64,000 nucleotides of DNA from Sphingopyxis sp. LK2115 (GCF_014595975.1 NZ_JABWGQ010000015.1:97084-161083), one strand, 5' to 3'. Shown: positions 19,831 to 29,548, numbered from the stretch's first letter. Made by a program: numbers and translations. Notes: generated by a model not told the origin, from the sequence alone.

Positions 19831-20604
19831 ATGACAGACCACAGCATCAAGGGCAAAGTTGCGCTTATCGCGGGCGGCGGCAAGAATCTGGGCGGCCTCG
19901 TCGCCCGTGACCTTGCCGCGCATGGCGCCAAAGCAGTCGCGGTGCATTACAACAGTCCCGCCTCCGCCGCCGAGACCGACGAAACGCTCGCCGCCATCCG
20001 CGCTGCGGGCGCCGAGGCCGTCGCCTTCCAGGCCGACCTCACGTCGGCGTCGGCGATGGAAAAGCTGTTCGCAGACACCATCGCGGCGGTCGGACACCCA
20101 GACATCGCGATCAACACGGTGGGCAAGGTGCTCAAAAAGCCCTTCACCGAAGTCAGCGAGGCGGAATATGACGAGATGACCGCGGTGAACAGCAAGAGCG
20201 CCTTTTTCTTCCTGAAAGAGGCGGGCAGGCACCTCAATGACAATGGCAAGATCTGCACCATCGTCACTTCCCTGCTGGGCGCCTACACGCCCTTCTACGC
20301 CGCCTATGCGGGAACCAAGGCGCCGGTCGAACATTTCACCCGCGCCGCGTCGAAGGAGTTCGGCCAGCGCGGCATTTCGGTGACCGCGATCGGGCCGGGC
20401 CCGATGGACACCCCCTTCTTTTACCCTGCCGAGGGCGAGGATGCGGTCGCCTATCACAAGACCGCCGCCGCGCTGTCGCCCTTCACCCCCACCGGCCTGA
20501 CCCATATCGAGGATATCGTCCCGTGGATCCGCATGCTGGTGTCGGAAGGCTGGTGGATGACCGGCCAGACGATTCTGGTCAACGGCGGCTACACGACCAA
20601 GTGA
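19831..20604 (+). CDS. short-chain dehydrogenase/reductase
   Basis: This is a 257-residue classical SDR. The cofactor loop is AGGGKNLGGLVARDLAAHGAK, a variant of TGxxxGIG, and an INTVG motif (NNAG position) follows. The catalytic Ser is in IVTSLLG and the YAGTK motif provides Tyr and Lys. AAGGAGA precedes the ATG. The Gly-Gly-Gly-Lys-Asn loop with its basic residue leans toward NADP(H), which is inference. The substrate is unknown; the divergent AraC gene is the likely regulator. Confidence 0.93.
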   Translation: MTDHSIKGKVALIAGGGKNLGGLVARDLAAHGAKAVAVHYNSPASAAETDETLAAIRAAGAEAVAFQADLTSASAMEKLFADTIAAVGHPDIAINTVGKVLKKPFTEVSEAEYDEMTAVNSKSAFFFLKEAGRHLNDNGKICTIVTSLLGAYTPFYAAYAGTKAPVEHFTRAASKEFGQRGISVTAIGPGPMDTPFFYPAEGEDAVAYHKTAAALSPFTPTGLTHIEDIVPWIRMLVSEGWWMTGQTILVNGGYTTK

Positions 20605-20624
20605 GCGCGGCTGGCGGGCGGCCG

Positions 20625-21236
20625 TCAGGTCGTCCGCCACGCCCCCGGCGCCAGATCGCCAATCTCCCACCCGCCGATCCGCCACCGCACCAGCCGCAGC
20701 GTCGGATGGCCGACCGCTGCGGTCATGCGGCGGACCTGGCGGTTGCGGCCTTCGGTGATGGTGAGTTCGATCCATGCGTCGGGCACGCTCTTGCGGAATC
20801 GCACCGGCGGGTCGCGGTCCCACAGCTTGGGCGTCCCGATGCGGCGGACGGTTGCGGGGCGGGTCGGACCGTCGTTCAGCGCGACACCGCGGCGGAGCGC
20901 GTCGAGCGCGGCGTCGTCGGGTTCGCCCTCGACCTGCACGAGATAGGTTTTGGGCATCTTGTGCTTCGGCGATGAAATCCGCGCCTGCAACGCGCCGTCG
21001 TCGGTCAGGACCAGCAGGCCTTCGCTGTCCCTGTCCAGCCGCCCGGCGGGATAGACGCCCGGCACGTCGATATAGTCGGACAGCGTCGCGCGCGGGCCGC
21101 CGGTCCCTTCCCCGCTGCCGCGATCGGTGAATTGCGACAGGACGCCGTACGGCTTGTTGAACAGGATCAACCGTCCCAACGCCTGGACTCCCACAGAATG
21201 GAAATGCGTCAGCTGATGCGGAGGACTGACGCGCAT
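20625..21236 (-). CDS. RluE/RsuA-family pseudouridine synthase
   Basis: This RNA modification enzyme isomerises uridine in rRNA. Signature blocks are [15 protein letters not shown], the catalytic Asp motif [29 protein letters not shown], and [21 protein letters not shown]. The absence of an N-terminal S4 domain and the [13 protein letters not shown] opening favour RluE (23S rRNA U2457 in E. coli) over RsuA. The start is uncertain: ATG 21236 gives about 203 residues, and a GTG at 21194 would fit the family start more closely. It converges with the SDR gene. Confidence 0.88.
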   Translation of the reverse strand: MRVSPPHQLTHFHSVGVQALGRLILFNKPYGVLSQFTDRGSGEGTGGPRATLSDYIDVPGVYPAGRLDRDSEGLLVLTDDGALQARISSPKHKMPKTYLVQVEGEPDDAALDALRRGVALNDGPTRPATVRRIGTPKLWDRDPPVRFRKSVPDAWIELTITEGRNRQVRRMTAAVGHPTLRLVRWRIGGWEIGDLAPGAWRTT

Positions 21237-21336
21237 CGGACCGGAGCGGCGGACGACTCCTCGCTGCTGGCGCTCCGCCCTCATGCGCTTCGCCGGGCTT
21301 CAATTCAAGCCATCGTTGGCCGTCCGCCGACGGAGG

Positions 21337-21840
21337 TCAAAAGGTGGACGGTTGCGCCGTCGCGCCTGTATCGTGGCTGCTGCCGGAGCGCCCGCCTTGG
21401 GCATTGACCGCCTCAACGGTCAGCGCCAGCGGATACAGCCCCCCATCCTCGCGCTCGATGCGCGCGGCAAGCGCTTCCAGGATTTCCCTGGTCGCGGCGC
21501 AATAGCCCGCCCAATCGGCAGCGAGCGCCTCGGGCAGCCACTGGCGGCTATAATCGGTGAATGCCTCGGAAATATGCCCCATTTCGTCAATATAGTTCTG
21601 CGCGGTATTCGCCAGCTCGTGGTCGCCGCTGGCGAGAAGAGAGGGATATAGCACCCAGTCCTCGCGCTTCAGATGTGCGATCAGCTCTGTACGGAACCGC
21701 GTGCGCACCGCGTTGAAATCCGCCCACGCTTTTGCATCGCGCGGAGAAGCGCCCGCAATATAGCGCCCCAGATGATCGGCAAGCACGAGCAGCCGACGAT
21801 GTTCGTTCCTGAGCCGTTCGATTTCCGCGCGCATCATCAT
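21337..21840 (-). CDS. hemerythrin/HHE-domain protein (paralogue 2)
   Basis: This is a 167-residue helical protein with the same ligand pattern as the product at 18203-18697: RLRNEHRRLLVLADHL, AHLKREDWVLYPSLLASGDHEL, DWAGYCAATREILEALAARIERED and GLYPLAL. The two proteins align along their whole length, for example HLKCEDWALYP with HLKREDWVLYP. Start at the first of three ATGs, with GGAGAG ahead. The C-terminus is a Gly/Ser-rich tail. Probably a metal-dependent oxygen, NO or redox sensor or carrier. Confidence 0.8.
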   Translation of the reverse strand: MMMRAEIERLRNEHRRLLVLADHLGRYIAGASPRDAKAWADFNAVRTRFRTELIAHLKREDWVLYPSLLASGDHELANTAQNYIDEMGHISEAFTDYSRQWLPEALAADWAGYCAATREILEALAARIEREDGGLYPLALTVEAVNAQGGRSGSSHDTGATAQPSTF

Positions 21841-21961
21841 CGCGATCTCTCCATGGGCAGGGAGACCGAAGCTATACGGTTCGCGTGAAGAAAGCATTGA
21901 ACCGCCGGTAACGCCGCGTTCACAAAAAAATGCGGCGTGTCCGGGGCGGTCGCGGCGTGCG

Positions 21962-23794
21962 TTACGCCGCTTCCTTCTTCCGCGACGCCTTCTTGCGTTC
22001 GTGCGGATCAAGGATCGCCTTGCGGATGCGGATATTCTTGGGCGTCACTTCGACCATCTCGTCATCGTCGATATAGGCGATCGCCTGTTCCAGCGTCATG
22101 CGGCGCGGCGGGGTCAGGCGGATCGCGTCGTCCTTGCCCGTCGACCGGAAGTTGGTGAGCTGTTTCGACTTCATCGGGTTGACCTCAAGGTCTTCGGGCT
22201 TGGCATTTTCGCCGATGATCATCCCCTCGTACAGCGCCTCGCCGGGCGACACGAACAGGATGCCGCGCTCTTCCAGCGGGCCGAGCGCATAAGCGACGGC
22301 TTCGCCATTGCCGTTCGAGATCAGGACGCCATTCTTGCGCCCCTCGATCACGCCTTTGTACGGGCCATATTTCTCGAACAATCGGTTCATGATCCCGGTG
22401 CCGCGCGTGTCGGACAGAAACTCGCCATGATAGCCGATCAGGCCGCGCGACGGGCCGCTGAAGGTGATGCGCGTCTTGCCGCCGCCCGACGGGCGCATGT
22501 CGATGAGGTCGGCCTTGCGCATCTGCATCTTCTCGACGACCGTGCCGCTATGCTCGTCGTCGACGTCGATGACGACGGTTTCATAGGGTTCGGTGCGCTG
22601 GCCGTTTTCGTCGGTCTGATAGAGGACGCGCGGGCGGCTGATGCCGAGCTCGAAACCTTCGCGGCGCATCGTTTCGATGAGCACGCCAAGCTGAAGCTCG
22701 CCGCGGCCCGCGACATCGAAACTGTCCTTGTCGGCGCTTTCGGTGACGCGGATCGCGACATTGGTTTCGGCCTCGCGGAAAAGGCGGTCGCGGATCATGC
22801 GGCTCGTCACCTTGCTGCCCTCGCGCCCTGCCATCGGCGAATCGTTGACGGCAAAGCGCATCGACAGCGTCGGCGGGTCGATCGGCTGCGCGGCGATCGG
22901 TTCGCTGACGCTGGTATCGGCGATGGTGTTCGCGACGGTCGCGTTGGTGAGGCCCGCGATCGCGACGATGTCGCCCGCGCGCGCTTCGTCGACGGGAACA
23001 CGGTCGAGCCCGCGGAAGGCCAGCAGCTTCGACGCGCGGCCGGTCTCGATCACCTTGCCGTCCATGTCGAGCGCATGGATCGGCTGGTTGACCCTGACCG
23101 TGCCCGACTGGACCCGACCGGTCAGGATGCGGCCGATGAAATTGTCGCGGTCGAGCAGCGTCGCGAGGAAGGTGAAGGGCGCATTCTCGTCGAGCCCCGG
23201 CGCGGGAACATGGCTGACGATCGTCTGGAACAGGGGTTCGAGCGTGCCTTCGCGCGCTTCGGGGTCGGGCGAGGCATAGCCGCCGCGGCCCGAGGCATAG
23301 AGGATCGGGAAATCAAGCTGTTCGTCATTGGCCTCGAGCGTCAGGAACAGCTCGAACACTTCGTCGAGCACTTCGGCCGCGCGGGCGTCGCTGCGGTCGA
23401 TCTTGTTGACGACGACGATCGGTTTCAGGCCGAGCGCGAGCGCCTTGCCGGTGACGAACTTGGTCTGCGGCATCGGCCCTTCGGCCGCGTCGACAAGCAG
23501 GATGACGCCGTCGACCATGGACAGAATGCGCTCGACCTCGCCGCCGAAGTCGGCGTGGCCCGGCGTGTCGACGATGTTGATCCGCGTCGCCTTGTCGCCC
23601 TCCCCCCATTCGACGCTGGTGCATTTCGCCAGGATGGTGATCCCGCGTTCCTTCTCCAGGTCGTTGGAATCCATGGCCCTTTCCTCGACACGCTGGTTGT
23701 CGCGAAAGGTGCCCGACTGGCGGAAGAGCTGGTCGACCAGCGTGGTTTTGCCGTGATCGACGTGCGCGATAATGGCGATATTGCGAAGCGACAT
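21962..23794 (-). CDS. typA: ribosome-associated GTPase TypA/BipA
   Basis: This is a 610-residue translational GTPase. G1 is [14 protein letters not shown], switch I carries [10 protein letters not shown]3 is [14 protein letters not shown] and G4 is [13 protein letters not shown]-like domains III and V follow, and the TypA-specific C-terminal region ends with a basic helix ([13 protein letters not shown]). TypA/BipA binds the 70S ribosome and supports 50S assembly and growth under stress. Length and motifs are complete. Convergent or single-gene context; no coupled partner. Confidence 0.98.
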   Translation of the reverse strand: MSLRNIAIIAHVDHGKTTLVDQLFRQSGTFRDNQRVEERAMDSNDLEKERGITILAKCTSVEWGEGDKATRINIVDTPGHADFGGEVERILSMVDGVILLVDAAEGPMPQTKFVTGKALALGLKPIVVVNKIDRSDARAAEVLDEVFELFLTLEANDEQLDFPILYASGRGGYASPDPEAREGTLEPLFQTIVSHVPAPGLDENAPFTFLATLLDRDNFIGRILTGRVQSGTVRVNQPIHALDMDGKVIETGRASKLLAFRGLDRVPVDEARAGDIVAIAGLTNATVANTIADTSVSEPIAAQPIDPPTLSMRFAVNDSPMAGREGSKVTSRMIRDRLFREAETNVAIRVTESADKDSFDVAGRGELQLGVLIETMRREGFELGISRPRVLYQTDENGQRTEPYETVVIDVDDEHSGTVVEKMQMRKADLIDMRPSGGGKTRITFSGPSRGLIGYHGEFLSDTRGTGIMNRLFEKYGPYKGVIEGRKNGVLISNGNGEAVAYALGPLEERGILFVSPGEALYEGMIIGENAKPEDLEVNPMKSKQLTNFRSTGKDDAIRLTPPRRMTLEQAIAYIDDDEMVEVTPKNIRIRKAILDPHERKKASRKKEAA

Positions 23795-23847
23795 GGAAAA
23801 AGAGGCCTTTTGTGGAGATGAGCGGCAGCGCCGTGGCTGCCGCGCCC

Positions 23848-24759
23848 TTAGCGATTATCCTGCTGCGGCGCAACAAAAGCGAGGTTGGCCGGATTGTAGA
23901 GGGATCGCGCCTCGTGGCGGCGCAGCCGCTGTGCCAGGCCATTCTCGAACCCTGCCCGCCACGTCGAAAGCGCAGTCGTGAAACCGTCCCCATCGGCCGC
24001 TTTTCCGTCCAGATCCGCCAGCGCGCGCGAGGCCGCCAAAAGGTCGCGCCGCTCGGCGCCGAACGGCGGGGCCGGATAGCGTTCGGCGATCAGCCCAAGC
24101 TGATGGCGCGCCGCGGCCAACAGCGCGCGCGCCGCCGCGGCATCGCCGCGCCGCGCCATGCCGATCGCGCCGCGCAGCGCAGAAACGGTCAGCCGCAGCT
24201 GATCGTCGAGCGCGCGTCGAACGGGCGGGTCGCCATCGGGACAGGGGGCGATCGCGCGCACATAGGCGGCAATGGCGGCAAGCATCGCCGGTGTCGGTTC
24301 GCGGCCGGCAAACTCGTCAACAATCAGGGCGCGGACAAAGGATTCCAGCGCTCCGCCGGCCGAATCGCGCGACACCTTGCCCGGCCGCGCCAGGTCGGGG
24401 ATGGCGACGGGGTCAAAGCGGCCATTGCCGCGCGCCGCGCCAAAGAAACTGTGCGTCACATCGGCCGTGCCAGCCCGATCCGAAACGGCTGCCATCAGGA
24501 AATGTGCATTGTCGCGCCCGTTGACGTGGCAACCGGCGCAGCTCAGCCCGGCTTTGGCGGCCTGGCCGCCCAGCAGTCGCGGGCTGTTGAACAGCGCCTC
24601 TCCCGCCTGTATTTCGACCGAAGCGGTGCCCAGGCATGCCGCGGGCTGGGTCGTAAGGGCGGCAAGCTCGGCTCCCGGCGCCGTCCAGCGCAACGTCTCG
24701 AACGGCGGCGGCGCGGCGGCAGGGACGGCGGGAACGGCCAGAGCCAGCGCGCCCGCCAC
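23848..24759 (-). CDS. exported single-haem cytochrome c-like protein
   Basis: This is an approximately 303-residue exported protein with one CXXCH haem motif (GLSCAGCHVNGRDNAH). The surrounding pattern recalls di-haem peroxidase/MauG-type proteins with the second haem lost: IQAGEALFNSPRLLGG, later SAGGALESFVRALIVDEF and TPAMLAAIAAYVRAI. The C-terminal half is helical and basic. The GTG at 24759 leaves a signal peptide without a positive N-region. A CTG at 24780, overlapping the upstream TGA as CTGA, would give MNRCTGGVAGALALAV and is attractive. It is co-directional with, and directly after, the TPR gene. Confidence 0.7.
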   Translation of the reverse strand: MAGALALAVPAVPAAAPPPFETLRWTAPGAELAALTTQPAACLGTASVEIQAGEALFNSPRLLGGQAAKAGLSCAGCHVNGRDNAHFLMAAVSDRAGTADVTHSFFGAARGNGRFDPVAIPDLARPGKVSRDSAGGALESFVRALIVDEFAGREPTPAMLAAIAAYVRAIAPCPDGDPPVRRALDDQLRLTVSALRGAIGMARRGDAAAARALLAAARHQLGLIAERYPAPPFGAERRDLLAASRALADLDGKAADGDGFTTALSTWRAGFENGLAQRLRRHEARSLYNPANLAFVAPQQDNR

Positions 24760-24776
24760 GCCGCCGGTGCACCGGT

Positions 24777-25700
24777 TCAGCCTGCCGATGGCGCTTTCTC
24801 CTCGATCCAGCGTCGCAGTTCATCGGCTTCGTTGCAGCCGAATCCGCAGATCGCATCGAGTCGCGCCAGATGCGCCCTCGCCCCGGCAAGGTCGCCCCGT
24901 TCGAGCTTCAGTTCGCCATAATATTCGATCGCGCCGCGGTGCGTCGGCGCGATCGCAAGCGCGTCGCGATAATAGGCTTCGGCGGCGTCGTGACGCCCGA
25001 GCTTGCGGTTCGCGAAGCCAAGATAGGTCAGCACATCGGGGTGTGGCCCCGCCGCCCACAGCGCCGCATCGAGTTTTGCGATCGCCGCTTCGTAACGGCC
25101 TTCGTTGATGAGCGCGACGGCCGCGACATAGATCGGATCGAGCGCGGCAGCGGATGGCAGCCGCATATCGGGCGCGACCGCGGCCCGCGCCTGCGGTCCC
25201 GCAGCGATCGCGGCTTCCAGCCGGGCGATCGCATCGGCAAGCTTTGCCGCATCGGAGCAGCCGACCGCGCACTGTTCCTGCATCATCCTGAGCGCTTGCA
25301 GCTCCCTGTCGGCCTTGTCGGCCTTGCCGAGCCTTGCCTGCACGACGCCAAGATCGCGACGCGCCTCGATCATTTTTCCGTCATGGCGCACCGCTGTTTC
25401 GAGCGGTTTTACCGCGCGGGAATAATCGCCCTGCGCCAGATGGCTGGCGCCGAGCAGATAATTGGCCTGCGGGTTCCTGGGGACGGCCGCGACAACCCTT
25501 TTCAGCGCCTTCGCCGCCTCGGCATAGCGGCCAGCGGCAAAGGCTTCGGCACCCTTTTTATAGTCGATCGTCGGGTCATAGCTGCTCTGGCTCGGCGGCG
25601 CGCCGCCTCCCCCACCGCCGCCGCCCGCCGCAAGAGCGACAGGCGCCGCCAGCGCCGCGCAAGCCGCGAGCAGGGACAAGGATGACCGGTAGTACCGCAT
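24777..25700 (-). CDS. exported TPR protein with paired CX3C motifs
   Basis: This is a 307-residue protein with a signal peptide (RYYRSSLSLLAACAALAAPVALA), a run of eight Gly, then about five TPR units, for example AAGRYAEAAKALKRVV, QGDYSRAVKPLETAV and LGRHDAAEAYYRDALA. Two short motifs end the TPR blocks: EQCAVGCSDAAKL and AICGFGCNEADEL, each a C-x3-C followed by an acidic helix. The paired cysteines may form disulfides or hold metal in the periplasm. The stop overlaps or abuts the cytochrome-like gene, so the two probably act together. Start at the ATG at 25700. Confidence 0.75.
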   Translation of the reverse strand: MRYYRSSLSLLAACAALAAPVALAAGGGGGGGGAPPSQSSYDPTIDYKKGAEAFAAGRYAEAAKALKRVVAAVPRNPQANYLLGASHLAQGDYSRAVKPLETAVRHDGKMIEARRDLGVVQARLGKADKADRELQALRMMQEQCAVGCSDAAKLADAIARLEAAIAAGPQARAAVAPDMRLPSAAALDPIYVAAVALINEGRYEAAIAKLDAALWAAGPHPDVLTYLGFANRKLGRHDAAEAYYRDALAIAPTHRGAIEYYGELKLERGDLAGARAHLARLDAICGFGCNEADELRRWIEEKAPSAG

Positions 25701-25764
25701 GGCGTGTCGCTCCTCTGTCCGGAGACGGATCAGTCTACCACAGAAGCGACCGGGGCGAAACGGA

Positions 25765-26415
25765 TCAAAGCATCGCGACCAGTCGCTCAATCTCTTGCCC
25801 CGCGGCGCGCGCGGCGCGAGCAAGGTTCGCCTGGAAATCGCCGCCGCTGTCGCCATTCGCCTCGTCGGTCACCGCCTTGATCGCCGCCCATGGCTTGCCG
25901 AGCCGCATCGCCGCCTGCGCGGCCGCGCCAACCTCCATATCGACGAGCGTAGCGCCAAGCGATTTGAGGTCGGCGGCGACTTCGGGCGAGGCGATGAAGC
26001 TGTCGCCGCTGGCGATGCGGGCGTGAGGCAGGCCGAGGCCGGGGTCGGGCGCGGCGACGAAATGCGCTTCGCCCGGCTCGCCCATCGGCCAGTCGCCCGC
26101 ACGATACCGCCGGAACGAGCCGGGATGCGCCGCGCCATAATCATGCTGCAACGCTTCGCTGATCCAGTAAACCCCCGGCGCCGCGCCAAGCGCGCCGCAG
26201 GTGCCGGTCATCAGAATGAGGTCGGCGTCGCCGCCGAGCACGCCGGCGGCGAGCGCGGCGTTGACCTTGCCCAGCCCGCAGGTGGCGATGGTGAGGCTGT
26301 GGTTCGCCGCGGTCAGGCGACGGACGGCGAAGGGGCCATCCACCCGGTCCCCGATGCCGGGGAACAAGGCGTCGCTCTCTTCGGCAAGTGCGGCAAGGAT
26401 CAGAACAGCGTTCAT
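25765..26415 (-). CDS. mtnN: MTA/SAH nucleosidase-type phosphorylase-fold protein
   Basis: This is a 216-residue member of the nucleoside phosphorylase superfamily. The N-terminus LILAALAEESDALFPG, the CGLGKVNAALAAGVLG block, TGTCGALGAAPGVYWISEA, the substrate-binding LVDMEVGAAAQAAM with the ribose-binding Glu, and the catalytic Asp in KAVTDEANGD match MTA/SAH nucleosidase. This enzyme cleaves methylthioadenosine and S-adenosylhomocysteine, clearing products of SAM reactions. Some family members act on other nucleosides, so the symbol is an inference. Single gene on the minus strand, diverging from the BASS transporter gene. Confidence 0.85.
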   Translation of the reverse strand: MNAVLILAALAEESDALFPGIGDRVDGPFAVRRLTAANHSLTIATCGLGKVNAALAAGVLGGDADLILMTGTCGALGAAPGVYWISEALQHDYGAAHPGSFRRYRAGDWPMGEPGEAHFVAAPDPGLGLPHARIASGDSFIASPEVAADLKSLGATLVDMEVGAAAQAAMRLGKPWAAIKAVTDEANGDSGGDFQANLARAARAAGQEIERLVAML

Positions 26416-26555
26416 CGGTTTCCTTTAGCGTCGGCGCGCGCGGATGGAAAATTATTGCGAATAGCCGGTCGAATGCGGTCAATAGCTGCCCTCGCACCAA
26501 GCGGCGCGATGGTCCGGCCCTTGCCAAGCGCCGCCCTCCTCGCCATCGCTCCTCC

Positions 26556-27515
26556 ATGCTCGCGCGCCTCTTGCCCGACCGTTTCCTTCTCCTGCTGCTC
26601 GCGACGATTCTGTTCGCGAGCCTGCTGCCGGTGCGCGGGGCGGCGGTTCCGGTCGCAGAGGCGTTGTCGACGGCGGCGATCGTCCTGCTCTTTTTTCTGA
26701 ACGGCGTCCGCCTTCCGCGCGACGAGGTGCTGCACGGCGTGCGCAACTGGAAACTTCAGGGCGCAGCGCTTCTTTTCTGCTTCGGCGTCATGACCTTGCT
26801 GGGCCTCGCCGCGCAGGCGGCTCTTGTCCCTCTGCTGCCAGCGACGCTCGCACTCGGTTTCCTGTTCCTCGGCATCCTGCCCTCGACCGTTCAGTCGGCG
26901 ACCGCGGCCACGTCGATGGCAGGGGGCAATGTCGCCGCGAGCGTCGTCGCCGCGGCGCTGCTCAATCTGATCGGCGTCGTCCTGTCACCGCTACTCTTCG
27001 CGCTGCTCGCGGGCAGCGCGGGCGCGATTCAGGGCGCGGCGGTGCTGCGCATCGTGGCGGTCCTGCTCCTTCCCTTCCTGGTCGGGCAGCTTTTACAGCG
27101 CTGGCTTCGTCCCTGGGCGCTCGCGCACCGCGGACTTGCGACCGCCATGGATCGCACGGCGATCGCGATCGCCGTCTATGTCGCCTTTTCGGCCGCGGTT
27201 GTCGCGGGCATCCGGGACCAGCTCGACCAGCGTGAAATCGCCATCATTCTCGGCGTCACCGCGTTGATGCTGGCGCTGTCCTTCGGGGGGGCCTGGACGC
27301 TGGGCGGACTGCTGAGGCTTGCGCGACCCGACCGCATCACGCTGCTCTTTGCGGGCGCGCAGAAAAGCATCGCGGTCGGCGCGCCGCTGGCAGCGACGCT
27401 GTTCCCGCCCGCAATCGCCGGCATGGTGCTGGTGCCGATCCTCGTTTATCATATGGCGCAACTGATCGTGTCGGCATGGATTGCGCCGGGATTGAAAAGG
27501 ACCGGGCAAGTGTAA
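26556..27515 (+). CDS. bile acid:sodium symporter (BASS/SBF-like) family transporter
   Basis: This is a 319-residue inner-membrane protein with about ten hydrophobic segments and the SBF-like conserved regions: LLFFLNGVRLPRDEVLHG, GILPSTVQSATAATSMAGGNV in the core, and LFAGAQKSIAVGAPLAATLF near the C-terminus. These transporters move organic anions with Na+; the bacterial substrates are mostly unknown. I place the start at the ATG at 26556, where the hydrophobic N-terminus begins; in-frame codons upstream are basic and lack membrane character. Divergent from the nucleosidase gene. Confidence 0.88.
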   Translation: MLARLLPDRFLLLLLATILFASLLPVRGAAVPVAEALSTAAIVLLFFLNGVRLPRDEVLHGVRNWKLQGAALLFCFGVMTLLGLAAQAALVPLLPATLALGFLFLGILPSTVQSATAATSMAGGNVAASVVAAALLNLIGVVLSPLLFALLAGSAGAIQGAAVLRIVAVLLLPFLVGQLLQRWLRPWALAHRGLATAMDRTAIAIAVYVAFSAAVVAGIRDQLDQREIAIILGVTALMLALSFGGAWTLGGLLRLARPDRITLLFAGAQKSIAVGAPLAATLFPPAIAGMVLVPILVYHMAQLIVSAWIAPGLKRTGQV

Positions 27516-27591
27516 TGCTTGTATAATACAGTGCCGCATGCCATATAGGCGGGCGGCCCTGAAATCTCTCTTGGGGCTGGAAGGAAGACGA

Positions 27592-28803
27592 ATGAGCGAA
27601 GTGACCGCAACGGCGACCGCGACCGACGAGCTGAAACTGACGCCGCCCGAACCCGTGCCCGCCGTAACGCCCGACAAGGCGGCGGGCCTCGTGCCGCTGT
27701 CGACCGAGCAGAAATCGAAGCTGGAGGAGCGTGTCGATGGCTTCATCGACGATCTGGTTGCGCAGGACGTCAATTCGCCCGCCTTCGGGCAAAAGGTCGA
27801 CCAGATCACCAATATGGGCCGCAAGGAAATGCTGGAGGCGGCGAACCAGTCGAACCGTTTCCTCGACCGCCCGATCAAGGCGATGGACCGTGACACCGAC
27901 ATCGGCCAGAATCTGATCGAACTGCGCAACACGGTCGAGCGGCTCGACCCGTCGGCGAACGGCAAGCTGATTTCCAAGCGCGGCCTGCTCGACAAGATTT
28001 TCGGCAGCAGCGTCACCAATTATTTCGCCAAATATCGCAGCGCCCAGTCGCATATCTCGAGCGTGCTGACCGCGCTCGCGAACGGCAAGGACGAACTGTT
28101 GATGGACAATGCCGCCATCGACGTCGAGCGGCGGAAATTGTGGGAAGCGATGGGCAAGCTGGAACAGATGGTCCACATCGCCCAGACGCTCGACCGCAAG
28201 CTGGAGGAAAAGGCGGCCGAACTCGACGGCGTCGACCCCGCGAAGGCCAAGGTGCTGCGCGAAAATGCGCTCTTCTATGCGCGCCAGCGGACGCAGGATC
28301 TGCTGACGCAGATGGCGGTGACGGTGCAGGGCTATCTCGCGCTCGACCTGGTCAAAAAGAATAATATCGAGCTGGTGAAGGGCGTCGAGCGCGCCAGCAC
28401 CACCACCGTCGGCGCGCTGAAAACCGCGATCACCGTCGCACAGGCGATGACCAACCAGAAGCTGGTGCTCGAACAGATCACCGCGCTCAACACCACCACC
28501 GCGAACATCATCGACGGCACGTCGAAGATGCTGAAGGACAATAGCGCGCGCATCCACGAGCAGGCGGCGTCGAGCACGATCCCGATGGAGACGCTGCAGC
28601 GCGCGTTCCAGAATATCTACGACACGATGGATGCGATCGACACATTCAAGCTGAAGGCGCTCGACAGCATGAAAACCACGGTCAACACGCTGGAAAGCGA
28701 AGTCGCCAAGTCGAAGGGCTATATCGCGCGCGCCGAGGGCGCCGCCCAGGCGCAGGCGAGCGTCGGCGGCGGCGACAGCCCGCTTGCGGCGATCGAAGGG
28801 TGA
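27592..28803 (+). CDS. telA: TelA-like toxic anion resistance protein
   Basis: This is a 403-residue cytoplasmic protein of the TelA/YceH family, predominantly helical and coiled-coil. Characteristic blocks are GLLDKIFGSSVTNYFAKYRSAQ, MDNAAIDVERRKLWEAMGKLEQ, TTTVGALKTAITVAQAMTNQKLVLEQI and SSTIPMETLQRAFQNIYDTM. GGAAGGA precedes the ATG. TelA proteins are linked to tellurite, nisin and antibiotic tolerance but the mechanism is unclear. It is 10 bases ahead of a small membrane protein resembling XpaC, the same pairing as in Bacillus, which strengthens both calls. Confidence 0.9.
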   Translation: MSEVTATATATDELKLTPPEPVPAVTPDKAAGLVPLSTEQKSKLEERVDGFIDDLVAQDVNSPAFGQKVDQITNMGRKEMLEAANQSNRFLDRPIKAMDRDTDIGQNLIELRNTVERLDPSANGKLISKRGLLDKIFGSSVTNYFAKYRSAQSHISSVLTALANGKDELLMDNAAIDVERRKLWEAMGKLEQMVHIAQTLDRKLEEKAAELDGVDPAKAKVLRENALFYARQRTQDLLTQMAVTVQGYLALDLVKKNNIELVKGVERASTTTVGALKTAITVAQAMTNQKLVLEQITALNTTTANIIDGTSKMLKDNSARIHEQAASSTIPMETLQRAFQNIYDTMDAIDTFKLKALDSMKTTVNTLESEVAKSKGYIARAEGAAQAQASVGGGDSPLAAIEG

Positions 28804-28813
28804 CGGCCGACCG

Positions 28814-29548
28814 ATGAGCATGAGCGAGGTCGACAAGATCCGCCTTTCGGCCGAAGCCGCGATCGAACGGTCGCGCGAGCGACAGCGACCGATCGGCACC
28901 AAAAGCGTCGCGCTGCGCCGCCAGCATCTTTACAAAAAGCTCGGCCGGATGCTGATCGCGGGGGGCGTGCTGCTGCTTGGCGCCGCACTGTTCGGCGCGC
29001 TGATCCAGCCGCTCGGCTTCACCGGACTGCTCGCGCTGTTCGTCCTGCTGATCGGCGTCGCGGTGCTTTTCGGCAAATGGCCGCCCTTCCCCGAACCGCG
29101 ACAGGCGGACCTGCCGAAAACCGACCTGAAACAGCTCGCCGGGCGCACCGAAATCTGGCTGGAAGCGCAGCGCCCGGCGCTCCCCGCGCCCGCGCGCCAG
29201 CTGGTCGACGGCATCGGGGTGCAGCTCGACCTGCTTGCGCCGCAGCTCCAGACGCTCGATCCCGCGACGCCTGCCGCCGCGAACATCCGCAAGCTGGTGG
29301 GCGAAGACCTGCCCGAACTCGTCGCGGGTTATCAGCGCATCCCGGCCGGGCTGCGCAAGGAAGCGCATGCCGGACGCACCCCCGACGAAACGCTGCTTGG
29401 CGGCCTGAAAATGCTTGAAATCGAGATCGGCAATGCCGCGCGCAGCCTTGCCGCGGGCGAACTCGACAAGCTGGCGACGCGCGAACGCTATCTCCAGCTC
29501 AAATATCAGGGGATCGACGACGAACCGGCGCCGGGCGGTCAGGCCTGA
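28814..29548 (+). CDS. XpaC-like membrane partner of TelA
   Basis: This is a 244-residue protein with a basic N-terminal segment and two close transmembrane helices (residues ~43-80: LIAGGVLLLGAALFGALI and LLALFVLLIGVAVLF). A helical cytoplasmic domain follows, with a conserved-looking DLPELVAGYQRIPAGLRKEAH and LKMLEIEIGNAARSLAAGELDKLATRERYL. The layout matches XpaC-type proteins (5-bromo-4-chloroindolyl phosphate hydrolysis protein) co-occurring with TelA; the identification rests on context and architecture. It overlaps the convergent small membrane protein gene by 10 bases. Confidence 0.7.
   Translation: MSMSEVDKIRLSAEAAIERSRERQRPIGTKSVALRRQHLYKKLGRMLIAGGVLLLGAALFGALIQPLGFTGLLALFVLLIGVAVLFGKWPPFPEPRQADLPKTDLKQLAGRTEIWLEAQRPALPAPARQLVDGIGVQLDLLAPQLQTLDPATPAAANIRKLVGEDLPELVAGYQRIPAGLRKEAHAGRTPDETLLGGLKMLEIEIGNAARSLAAGELDKLATRERYLQLKYQGIDDEPAPGGQA

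Noticed and set aside
22001..23821. 606-residue ORF antisense to typA
   Set aside because: The sense strand is an unmistakable typA; the antisense translation is Asp/Arg/Ala-rich filler.
25594..25640. GCC/CGCC run coding for eight Gly as a CRISPR-like or microsatellite repeat
   Set aside because: It is an in-frame poly-Gly linker right after the signal peptide of the TPR protein, not an array.
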